A DNA stretch of 64,000 bases from an uncultured Bacteroidia bacterium (GTDB lineage: Bacteria > Bacteroidota > Bacteroidia > Bacteroidales > Prolixibacteraceae). Below the pieces are notes generated by a model. The model made no database searches, was not told where the DNA came from, and saw only the letters and a list, made by a program, of their open reading frames with translations. Below, one piece after another: positions 7,847 to 15,607 of the stretch. The number at the start of each line of letters is the position of its first letter. Positions within the stretch are counted from its first letter, which is position 1. The stretch lies in the NCBI GenBank assembly GCA_903904515.1, contig CAIVCR010000009.1:1-64000 (forward strand), in the 5' to 3' direction. Made by a program: the position numbers and the translations under genes.

Positions 7847-10800
7847 ATGAAGAACTTTAAGCTATTGCTGTTTGCATTCATACTCCTGACTACCTTTAAA
7901 TCAATCGCACAAACTGCACTTCCACCGGGTTATCCCGACCGGGGAGCCGCGTTCGATGTCCTTCCGGGGTTCATCAACCCACCCAAGGGCTATGGCGAGG
8001 TTCCGTTTTTCTGGTGGCAGGGTGACACACTTACGCACGAGCGCCTGCTCTGGCAATTGGATCAGTTAAAGAACAAAGGTATATCCAGTTTGCAAATCAA
8101 TTACAGCCACCAGGATTCGGGTGGTCTGATTTACGGCTGGTCAAATCCAAGCAAGCCTGCACTTTTTACCGATGAATGGTGGAAACTTTTTAAATGGTTT
8201 GCAGCGGAGGCCCAGAAACAGGGGATGACTGTTAGTCTGAGTGATTATACGTTAGGTATTGGTCAGGGTTTTGCCATCGATGAAGCAATACGTCAAAACT
8301 CCGATTTAAATGGCTCAGAACTGCGGTGTGGCAAAAAGGTTTTAACCGGAAGTGGCAGTTTGGAAATGCCTGAAAATCTCCTGACACTTACCGCTTTTCG
8401 GATTAAAGAAGATAGCTCGGTTATTGCAGAAACCAGGAAAGATCTGCTTCCTGGGGTGAAAGAGAAACGGTTAAACTTCAATTTTGGAACCGAGAAATGG
8501 AAAGTGATCAGTGTATTTTCCGAACGTTTAGTCCCTTCATATGATCCAATGAATCCTCAAAGCGGAAAATCCTATAATCACTTCTTCTTTGATAAATTCG
8601 AAAAAGCGTTGAAGGAGAATGGTGCGGGAGCCCTTAACTTTTTTTTCTCGGATGAACTGAATTTCCGGGTGGGGGGAAATCTTTGGGATAACTATTTTGC
8701 CGCAGAATTTAAAAAACGGAAAGGGTATGATGTCGTTCCCTACCTCGATGCGCTGTTTGCCGATATTGGGACCATCACCTCAAAAATAAAGCTTGATTAT
8801 AACGATGTAATGGTAAGTCTGAGTGAGGAGAACTTTTTCAAGCCTGTCTACCAGTGGCATCAGGACCGGGGACTAATTTTCGGTTGTGACCATGGCGGGC
8901 GGGGTAAGGAAGTTGCCGAGTTTGGGGACTATTTTCGTACCCAACGGTGGAATCAGGGGCCGGGATCCGATCAGCCACGAATATCAAAAGATATCATTAA
9001 AGCAAAAGTTGCCTCATCAATTTCCCATTTATATGAACGTCCGCGGGTTTGGCTTGAAGGCTTTCACAGCAGCGGCTGGAGCACCTCCTCTTCGGACGTT
9101 ACCGATGCCATATTCGGCAATTTTGTTGCAGGCTATAATCTTCTTTCATTCCATGGATTATATTATTCAACCATGGGCGGCTGGTGGGAATGGGCGCCTC
9201 CGTGCAACCATTTCAGAATGCCATACTGGAAACAGATGGATCCGCTGATGAATTGTGTTCAACGAATATCATTCCTCCTTTCCCAGGGGATTCATAATTG
9301 TGATGTTGCTATTCTATATCCCACCGAGCCGGTTATCGCAGAAATGGACGGACAGAAATCAGTGGATCTTGCCTTTGAAGCAGGAGAACAACTTTACAAT
9401 AAAGGGGTTGATTTCGATTTTATCGACTACGAATCAATGGCACGCGGGGAAGTTAAAAATGGAGAATTAAATGTTTCCGGCGAGAAATACAAAGTGCTGG
9501 TTGTCCCATCGATGAAGGCAATCCGGTATGCGTCACTCGGGAAATTGGAGGCGTTTAAAAAAGGTGGCGGCATCATTGTAAACATGGGAGAGATTCCGCA
9601 AGCCACCGAAAAGAACGGGACAAACGACTCAGAGACAAATCACCTCATTAACCGCATCTTCTCAAAAAGTCAAAACCTTGTTCAATGTGATGACCCAAAA
9701 ATGATTGTAAAAGAAATTGCCGGGAAGTATTCACCAAACTTTAAAATCTTATCGGAAGTCCGGGAACGTCCATATATCATGCACCGGGTCGTAGGGAAAA
9801 GGGATATTTACGCAATTTATAAAGTTCCTGAAGGGACAAAATGTTTCTTTAAAGCAAAGGGTGGAGTTCAATTGTGGAATCCCTGGAACGGCGAAACTAC
9901 TTCAATTGCCAAATTTGCTGTGCAAACTGCAGAAGGGACAGAAGTTGTAATGCCACTATCGGGCAATGACCTGCAAATTATAGTTTTTGATCCTGATAAT
10001 ACGACCTGTAAAAATGAATTAAAACCGGAGAAGGTGATCCGGGAGACCGATTTGGGCTCAACATGGAAATTTGAATTAAAGCCTTCGCTTGACAATCAAT
10101 GGGGCGATTTTCAGCTTCCTGCCAAACCCGAAATGCTGGGGGCTCAGATTCGGCAAATGCACTTTAAAGAAGGTCAGAATTATACCGGAGGAAAACTCAT
10201 CCAGGATACTACCTGGAAAAGCGTTACCTGCGCATTTGGCAAACAATTTCTTAAACTTGAGGTGCTTGCAGATGCCCCGACAGAGCAGGAATTGATACAA
10301 CTAACACCACCGGATGAGCATGGAGAGGTGATTCTTTCAGGTAAAAATCACCGCTGGGAACCTTATGGTTTTTCCTGGAAACAAGGTGTGGAAGGAGAAC
10401 CCGGGCATCAGGGTTATCATGGACTTAAGGGGAAGATGTATGATAATTTCATCCGTCTGGGAGCGTTGCAGGAAGAGAGGATGTCGAAAAAAAGAGGTGC
10501 TGAACCTGCCGGGAATTTTTATGTACTTTATAGTGCTGTTATTTCACCCGCAGATGGAACCTATGATTTGCTTACTGGTGACATCAAACCAAAAATGATA
10601 ATTATTAACCAGTCAAAGGTCGGCATGAATGACAATTCTGTTGTATTAAAGAAGGGGATAAATCCGATCGTCTTACTTTATGACAAAGCCTGTGAAACCT
10701 ACCTTATTGTTCGTAAGCCAGGTGTACCGCGACCTGAAAAACAACAGGTATCTATGAGCTGGTATGGCGATAATGGGATATTACCTTTTGATTGCTCGAT

Positions 10801-11431
10801 GAACAGGAACACCTCCGGCTTATTTACCTTCGAATCTGCTCCAGGATTGAGATCTTTGTCATTTTCGGCATATGGGAACATTAGTATTTGGTTAGATGGC
10901 GTTAAGGCAACTCCTGTTCCGGGTCAAAAACAACCCGACGGGCTAACGAATTACAACCTTAACGTGAAGAAACCGCTCCTGACAGGTTCAAAAATTGTAC
11001 TGAAAGTTGAATATCAGCCCGGTTACTGTGGCGGAGCAGCCATACCGCAATTTATTGAACAACAATGCGGTGAAGGTTCTGTTGTTTTGGGTGACTGGTC
11101 CGGGATTGATGGATTGAAAGCCTATTCAGGTGGTGCATATTACCGGAAGACAATTCAGATAAATGGTTCAGATTTAAAGAATAAACTGGTGATCGATTTA
11201 GGTGATCTTGTCTCCTCTGCAGAGCTTATGATCAATGGAAAGAGCGCGGGAATAAGACTCTCGTCACCCTGGAAGTTCGACATTACACCCTTTGCAAAAA
11301 CAGGTGAAAACAAAGTAGAAATATTGATTTACAATACGATAGCTAATAATTATACGACTGTTCCGACAATGTATCTGGGGAGTATTAAATCGGGATTGAT
11401 GGGGCCGGTAAAATTAAAGGTAATTCAATAG
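7847..11431 (+). CDS. GH106-like glycoside hydrolase, secreted
   Basis: A 1194-residue exported protein of the Glyco_hydro_106 (alpha-L-rhamnosidase-type) superfamily. Signal peptide: residues 1-22. The catalytic barrel begins with PGFINPPKGYGEVPFFWWQGD and QLDQLKNKGISSLQINY. SDELNF (Glu270) and WLEGFH (Glu404) lie on barrel strands and are candidates for catalytic acids; this assignment is inferred. The middle (about 700-1080) is beta-rich, and residues 1080-1194 look like a GH2-type sugar-binding jelly roll (YYRKTIQI, LGDLVSSAELMINGKSAG, YLGSIKSGLMGPVKL). Large size with appended beta-domains is typical. The gene diverges from the minus-strand GH32/GH172 cluster. Rhamnosidase activity is the nearest known one, but the sequence lacks the tight GH106 N-terminal signature, so specificity is open. 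Confidence 0.78.
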   Translation: MKNFKLLLFAFILLTTFKSIAQTALPPGYPDRGAAFDVLPGFINPPKGYGEVPFFWWQGDTLTHERLLWQLDQLKNKGISSLQINYSHQDSGGLIYGWSNPSKPALFTDEWWKLFKWFAAEAQKQGMTVSLSDYTLGIGQGFAIDEAIRQNSDLNGSELRCGKKVLTGSGSLEMPENLLTLTAFRIKEDSSVIAETRKDLLPGVKEKRLNFNFGTEKWKVISVFSERLVPSYDPMNPQSGKSYNHFFFDKFEKALKENGAGALNFFFSDELNFRVGGNLWDNYFAAEFKKRKGYDVVPYLDALFADIGTITSKIKLDYNDVMVSLSEENFFKPVYQWHQDRGLIFGCDHGGRGKEVAEFGDYFRTQRWNQGPGSDQPRISKDIIKAKVASSISHLYERPRVWLEGFHSSGWSTSSSDVTDAIFGNFVAGYNLLSFHGLYYSTMGGWWEWAPPCNHFRMPYWKQMDPLMNCVQRISFLLSQGIHNCDVAILYPTEPVIAEMDGQKSVDLAFEAGEQLYNKGVDFDFIDYESMARGEVKNGELNVSGEKYKVLVVPSMKAIRYASLGKLEAFKKGGGIIVNMGEIPQATEKNGTNDSETNHLINRIFSKSQNLVQCDDPKMIVKEIAGKYSPNFKILSEVRERPYIMHRVVGKRDIYAIYKVPEGTKCFFKAKGGVQLWNPWNGETTSIAKFAVQTAEGTEVVMPLSGNDLQIIVFDPDNTTCKNELKPEKVIRETDLGSTWKFELKPSLDNQWGDFQLPAKPEMLGAQIRQMHFKEGQNYTGGKLIQDTTWKSVTCAFGKQFLKLEVLADAPTEQELIQLTPPDEHGEVILSGKNHRWEPYGFSWKQGVEGEPGHQGYHGLKGKMYDNFIRLGALQEERMSKKRGAEPAGNFYVLYSAVISPADGTYDLLTGDIKPKMIIINQSKVGMNDNSVVLKKGINPIVLLYDKACETYLIVRKPGVPRPEKQQVSMSWYGDNGILPFDCSMNRNTSGLFTFESAPGLRSLSFSAYGNISIWLDGVKATPVPGQKQPDGLTNYNLNVKKPLLTGSKIVLKVEYQPGYCGGAAIPQFIEQQCGEGSVVLGDWSGIDGLKAYSGGAYYRKTIQINGSDLKNKLVIDLGDLVSSAELMINGKSAGIRLSSPWKFDITPFAKTGENKVEILIYNTIANNYTTVPTMYLGSIKSGLMGPVKLKVIQ

Positions 11432-11459
11432 TGATCAATTTATTTTCAAAACGTGCAGT

Positions 11460-12632
11460 TTAATTGGATTCTCCTTGTATAGTTTTTCTTATCCTGAGAT
11501 TTTTTGATCTCCTGTTTTTTAAGAGCTCTTCAGACGACCCTGGAATAAGAAGTTGTTGTACAGGGTCATTTTTCCTGATCAGCTTTCGCGATCGGATAAA
11601 GTAGGCAGGGATCATAAAAAGTAGTCCGCCCGATACAAAGATATAGATAATCAGTCTGAGAACTCCCAGATGATGAAGGGCAAAGACTGCGATAATAAAC
11701 AGGATGTTGAGTCCGATAATGGTGTAGGTCGCCTTTAGATGTGTGAATCCCAATAAGAGTAAGCGGTGGTGGAGATGATTTTTGTCTGCATGAAACGGCG
11801 ACCGATGCTGCATGATCCGAATAACCATCACTCTTAGGATGTCAATAAGGGGATAGGCGAGAATTCCAAATGAAATTGCGGGCACAGATTGGATGGAATA
11901 GGGCTGAGTCTGATCGATATTAAATTCGTTAAATTGGATTAGCAAAACCGAGATAATGGTTCCCAGGAATAGTGATCCAGTATCTCCCATAAAGATCTTG
12001 TTCTGTTTTCCATAAACATTATAATAGAAAAATCCGGCAAGGGATCCTGCCAGCGAGAAACATAAAATGGCGTAGCTGGTATGTCCGCTGATATAAAACC
12101 AGCCACCGAAAATTACGGTAGCCATCATACTTATTCCCGATGCGAGTCCATCTATGCCATCGGTAAGGTTCAATGCATTGATCAGCACAACAACGGTAAA
12201 TCCCGTAAGAACAACTCCGGCGCCAATACCTATCTCATAAATACCTAAAAATCCATGCAGGTTGGTAAATCGGATATCAGCCATAAAAATGATTATTCCT
12301 GCAGCAATAAACTGACCAATAATTTTTTTAACAGGGGAAAGCGTAACAAGATCATCTTTTAACCCAATAAAAAGGATAAGGATTGAAGCGGTCAAAATAT
12401 AGATGAATTCAGGCAGTTCCTGACCAAATAAGCCAAATACCGAACCAAACATAAAACCGAAGAAAATAGCTATACCACCCAGAGTCGGAATTGGAGTCAT
12501 GGAAGAGGAGCGGATATTGGGTTGGTCAAGAAGTTTGAGTTTTCTGACAATCCGAACGATTACAGGAACAGCAAAAAGCGCAATGCTCACTGCAACAATG
12601 AAGCTTAAAAATATATGAACCAGTATTTGCAT
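11460..12632 (-). CDS. WecA/TagO-type undecaprenyl-phosphate glycosylphosphotransferase
   Basis: Polytopic membrane enzyme (about 11 helices, 390 residues) of the MraY/WecA family, which moves a sugar-1-phosphate from a UDP-sugar to undecaprenyl phosphate to start surface glycan synthesis. Family marks are all present: FIGLKDDLV (Mg-binding DD pair), NALNLTDGIDGLASG, KIFMGDTGSLFLG and the cytoplasmic DKNHLHHRLLLLG loop with the HxHH-type motif that distinguishes WecA from MraY. The charged C-terminus (SRKLIRKNDPVQQLLIPG) is shared with the paralogue at 19.0 kb, to which it is very similar throughout. It stands alone on the minus strand, convergent with the GH106-like gene. Confidence 0.9.
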   Translation of the reverse strand: MQILVHIFLSFIVAVSIALFAVPVIVRIVRKLKLLDQPNIRSSSMTPIPTLGGIAIFFGFMFGSVFGLFGQELPEFIYILTASILILFIGLKDDLVTLSPVKKIIGQFIAAGIIIFMADIRFTNLHGFLGIYEIGIGAGVVLTGFTVVVLINALNLTDGIDGLASGISMMATVIFGGWFYISGHTSYAILCFSLAGSLAGFFYYNVYGKQNKIFMGDTGSLFLGTIISVLLIQFNEFNIDQTQPYSIQSVPAISFGILAYPLIDILRVMVIRIMQHRSPFHADKNHLHHRLLLLGFTHLKATYTIIGLNILFIIAVFALHHLGVLRLIIYIFVSGGLLFMIPAYFIRSRKLIRKNDPVQQLLIPGSSEELLKNRRSKNLRIRKTIQGESN

Positions 12633-13041
12633 AATCAGGTTAATTCTTCACGGGCCAATTTTGTCGGAATAATCAATAATTAGCCCTGTTATTGTCGTAT
12701 ACAAAACACATCTGCTTATAAGCGGCAAATACCATTTTGACCTAAAACTCATCACCCTTGTGCGTTAAACAATTAATATCTCCTTTATGTTTAAACCGGC
12801 GTGAAATTATTAACCATTTCTCAGGTGCTAAGTACCCATAAAATATACAGGTTGCAGAGTTACCACAGGTTTAGCCATTGAAATCCGGGACCAGTGTTCT
12901 ATCTGAATTAATTACAACCTCCCCTGCGCTTTAATAAGCACAGTTTCCTGAATAATTTACAACCACATTTCGTATTTGGTAAGTGACAAATTATCCATAC
13001 CTTTGTCTGTAATTAATGAGTAAAGATAAGAAAAAATTGCC
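12633..13041. other. 409-bp intergenic region
   Basis: AT-rich gap between divergent genes. The only clear element is the promoter at 12975-13005 for the plus-strand gene. No ORF relic, repeat or strong hairpin was seen in 12633-12970. Confidence 0.6.
12975..13005 (+). promoter_or_regulatory. Bacteroidota sigma-type promoter
   Basis: TTTG (12975-12978), 19-bp spacer, TACCTTTG (12998-13005): a full match to the TTTG-N19-TAnnTTTG consensus. Transcription would begin near 13012, about 30 nt before the ATG at 13042. Confidence 0.75.
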
Positions 13042-13935
13042 ATGGAAAACCAGCAAATGTCTGCTTCAAAAGATAAGAGGAATAATCTGATCGTTATTGT
13101 TTTATCTATTTTACTCCTGGCTCTTGCCGTCCTTTTCTTTTGGCAAAGAAGTTCCTATCAATCCGATGCTGCCCTGATTAAAGCAGATAAGGATTCTATT
13201 GCTGCCGAACTAGGCAAAATGGTCTCCAACTACAACACAATCAAATCAGAAAATGATTCCTTAAACAAAACCATTGGTTATGCCCAGACTAAAGTAAAGG
13301 ACTTACTTACCGAAGTTGAGCAGGTTAAAAATGCAAGTTACAAGCAAATCTCTCAATATCGGAAAGAAGTGACCACCCTGCGTGGCATCATGCATGATTA
13401 CATTATTCAGATCGACAGCCTCAACCAAAAAAACCAGCGTTTAATGGCAGAGAATATGAATGTAAAGCAACAGGTGACCGAGGTAAAATCGGTGAATCAA
13501 CAGTTACAGTCAGAAAAGAAGAAGCTGGAGCAGACTGTTACGCTCGCAGCTCAGCTTGAGGCCAGCGGCCTCAAAGCTTCGGGAATTTCTGCAAAGGGAA
13601 AAGAGATGGTCAAATCGGGGAGAATAGATAAGGTAAAGATTGACTTTATCCTGAGCAAGAACCTTACCGCCAAAAGGGGAGCTAAAAATATTTATATCAG
13701 GATTCAGCGGCCTGATCAGATCTTGTTAATGAAATCAGATAAAGACCTTTTTAAATTTGAGGATATGAAGATCCCCTATTCAGCCATGCGTGAGGTGGAA
13801 TATGAGGGAAGTGAACTTCCGGTGAGCATTTATTGGGACAACTCCAAGTCGTCACCACTTATTGCCGGGAAATATACCGTTGATGTCTTTGCTGATGGCC
13901 GTAACATTGGCTCTACTTCGTTTGATGTAAAGTAA
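13042..13935 (+). CDS. Membrane-anchored coiled-coil protein of unknown function
   Basis: I do not recognise a named family. The 297-residue protein has a short basic cytosolic start, one transmembrane helix (about residues 14-34, NLIVIVLSILLLALAVLFFW), then a long heptad-patterned coiled coil (about 45-170, rich in K, E, Q and S, e.g. QVTEVKSVNQQLQSEKKKLE). The C-terminal 110 residues form a beta-rich globular domain (VKIDFILSKNLTAKRGAKNIYIRI ... SIYWDNSKSSPLIAGKYTVDVFADG) that looks like an extracytoplasmic immunoglobulin-like fold. A single-pass anchor with a periplasmic rod and cap suggests a scaffold or envelope-spanning role. It has its own near-perfect promoter and no operon partner. 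Confidence 0.7.
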   Translation: MENQQMSASKDKRNNLIVIVLSILLLALAVLFFWQRSSYQSDAALIKADKDSIAAELGKMVSNYNTIKSENDSLNKTIGYAQTKVKDLLTEVEQVKNASYKQISQYRKEVTTLRGIMHDYIIQIDSLNQKNQRLMAENMNVKQQVTEVKSVNQQLQSEKKKLEQTVTLAAQLEASGLKASGISAKGKEMVKSGRIDKVKIDFILSKNLTAKRGAKNIYIRIQRPDQILLMKSDKDLFKFEDMKIPYSAMREVEYEGSELPVSIYWDNSKSSPLIAGKYTVDVFADGRNIGSTSFDVK

Positions 13936-14029
13936 TCACCTGCCTGACACCCCTTCGGTCACAGTTTTCGTGTTATTTGAACATTTAACATTTATTTTCA
14001 ATTATTTTACAATTCTTTAACCTGAAATA

Positions 14030-14061
14030 TTTGGTGGTGTATTCCAGACACCTTACATTTG
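14030..14061 (+). promoter_or_regulatory. Orphan promoter upstream of no ORF
   Basis: TTTG (14030-14033), 20-bp spacer, TACATTTG (14054-14061). The spacer holds a small dyad, GGTGT (14036-14040) and ACACC (14048-14052), placed where a regulator could sit. The predicted start is near 14067. The only thing downstream on this strand before a terminator is non-coding sequence. Confidence 0.65.
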
Positions 14062-14066
14062 TATTA

Positions 14067-14157
14067 CATTTTTTTTCATAAGTTTAGGTTTAGTTAGGTT
14101 AGTTAGTTTGGTTAGTTTTAGTAAAAGGATGGAGCCGCCCGGTTCCGTCCTTTTCAA
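14067..14157 (+). ncRNA. Candidate small RNA of about 90 nt
   Basis: The interval runs from the start predicted by the promoter at 14030-14061 to the U-tract of the terminator at 14123-14154. It contains no ORF, a T-run, and a stretch of degenerate GTTAG/GGTTAGTT repeats (about 14082-14121) rich in G and U, which would stay largely unpaired. Full promoter, short span and strong terminator are the structure of an independent sRNA gene. It is convergent with ogt, whose 3' end starts at 14161, so an antisense effect on ogt would need read-through. No known RNA family is recognised. Confidence 0.5.
14123..14154. terminator. Strong intrinsic terminator
   Basis: A 14-bp stem (14123-14136 with 14141-14154; two G-U pairs on the plus strand) closes a GCCC loop, with A-run and T-run at either foot. 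It can serve both the plus-strand sRNA candidate and the convergent ogt gene. Confidence 0.85.
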
Positions 14158-14160
14158 TTT

Positions 14161-14652
14161 TCAGATAGTTCCAAATAATCCACCACCCCCTGAAATATTC
14201 TGTTCATGCAACAATAACCATTTTTTGCGGGTTAAACCACCTGCATAACCGGTAAGTTTTCCGTTATGTCCAATAATCCTGTGGCACGGGATGATGATGG
14301 GTATCGGATTTTGCCCATTGGCCATTCCAACAGCACGACTTCCATTTTCGGAGCCGATGGCCCGTGCAATTTCGCTATAACTCTTTGTTGAGCCAAACAT
14401 CACCCCTTCCAGTTGCTTCCATACCAGTTGCTGAAAAGGGGTCCCCTGCGGTTGGAGTGGCACATCGAAATGGTGCCTGGTGCCGGAAAAATATTCCGCA
14501 AGCTCTTTTTGGGCCTCGAGTAAAACCTCAGGAATCCACAGGCTTTCTTCGATCATTGCCGCATCAAACTCAATTGATTTCAGGTAGTGTTCGTCCGAAG
14601 TCAGCACTAAAACTCCGATAGGTGAGTCAATGGTTTTGGAATAGGATGACAT
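14161..14652 (-). CDS. ogt: Methylated-DNA--protein-cysteine S-methyltransferase
   Basis: Suicide DNA-repair enzyme that moves the methyl group from O6-methylguanine (or O4-methylthymine) to its own cysteine. The 163-residue protein carries the full C-terminal signature: QGTPFQQLVWKQL, the DNA-binding helix YSEIARAIGSENGSRAVG (Arg finger in GSRAVG), and the active site IIPCHRIIG, where the Cys is the acceptor, then GYAGGLTRKKWLL. Length fits the Ogt class without an AdaA-type regulatory domain. The C-terminal tail ENISGGGGLFGTI is extra and unremarkable. It is the sole gene in its transcript and ends against the terminator at 14123-14154. Confidence 0.93.
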   Translation of the reverse strand: MSSYSKTIDSPIGVLVLTSDEHYLKSIEFDAAMIEESLWIPEVLLEAQKELAEYFSGTRHHFDVPLQPQGTPFQQLVWKQLEGVMFGSTKSYSEIARAIGSENGSRAVGMANGQNPIPIIIPCHRIIGHNGKLTGYAGGLTRKKWLLLHEQNISGGGGLFGTI

Positions 14653-14689
14653 TGGGGGGATAAGTTGAAATAAATGGAAATAAAATGGA

Positions 14690-15550
14690 TTACAGCTCTT
14701 TTATTTTAATATTCCGGAAAGAGACTTCGTGCCCGTGATCCTGCAACAGGATATGGCCATCCTCAAACTCTCCGAATCCGGGTGATTTACTGAATTTACT
14801 TCTGGAAATTGCCTCTTTGAATGGTTGTGATCCTTTGGAAATTTCAAGTACTTTCACTCCATTCAGGTAATGGACAACTTTAGTTCCGTTTACTTCAATT
14901 CTCGCCCGGTTCCACTCCCCTATCCCGTTGACCTGCTTTACCGGTTGGCTGGCATCGAAAACCTGTGAATTGGCTGTAACTAAATCGTAAAGTGATGCCA
15001 ATGTTCGGTTTCCATTGATTCCCTCCCTGGCGTCAGGATGCCTCAGGTCATCAAGGAGCTGATATTCAAAACCGACTGTATTTTTCTTTCCAGGTTCATC
15101 CTGAATAAAATACTTGATTCCGCTGTTGGCTCCTTCCGTAATTTTGAAATCAACCTCAAGGATAAAGTTTTTAAATTTTTTAACCGTGACGATATCACCG
15201 CCACCTTTATTATCGCCTTTATTCGGACTTAACATCCCATCCCCAATAGTCCAGCCTTTGGGCGGAAAGTTCGCCAATCCGGCCCCGCGCCACCCCCCGG
15301 CCGTTTTTCCATCCCAAAGAAGCTGCCAGCCGTTTGTTTTTTCGTTTTCCGTTAGGGTGTTATTGAGGGAACCTACCTTCGTCAGACCAGTATCTACAGG
15401 TGTCCTGCTCACCTCAGGGTCGCTGATCATAATCCCGATGTTCGTAAAGCCAATATTCCTATCATTAAGTAATTTCTCCCATGTATCATCAGCAGCAAAT
15501 AAGGTAGAGGAAATCAAAATCAATGTTATCCAAACTGCAAGTATTCTCAT
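14690..15550 (-). CDS. DUF1080 (3-keto-disaccharide hydrolase family) exported protein
   Basis: The ATG at 15550 gives a signal peptide (MRILAVWITLILISSTLFAA); the longer frame to 15580 lacks one. The body has the concanavalin-like DUF1080 fold: WQLLWDGKTAGGWRG, GWTIGDGMLSP, KFKNFILEVDFKITEGANSG, EYQLLDDLRHPD, WNRARIEVNGTKVVHYLNG and HILLQDHGHEVSFRNIKI. Members studied recently hydrolyse 3-keto-glycosides made by oxidoreductases, although many are untested. The segment between the signal peptide and the DUF1080 core (about 50 residues) has no match I recognise. The gene lies 58 bp downstream of the GH95 gene on the same strand, so the two are probably co-transcribed. Confidence 0.85.
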   Translation of the reverse strand: MRILAVWITLILISSTLFAADDTWEKLLNDRNIGFTNIGIMISDPEVSRTPVDTGLTKVGSLNNTLTENEKTNGWQLLWDGKTAGGWRGAGLANFPPKGWTIGDGMLSPNKGDNKGGGDIVTVKKFKNFILEVDFKITEGANSGIKYFIQDEPGKKNTVGFEYQLLDDLRHPDAREGINGNRTLASLYDLVTANSQVFDASQPVKQVNGIGEWNRARIEVNGTKVVHYLNGVKVLEISKGSQPFKEAISRSKFSKSPGFGEFEDGHILLQDHGHEVSFRNIKIKEL

Positions 15551-15607
15551 CTTTTTAAATTTTAATTGGTAATTGCACAAAAAAAGCTGGTTCGAAAATA
15601 ACTAATT

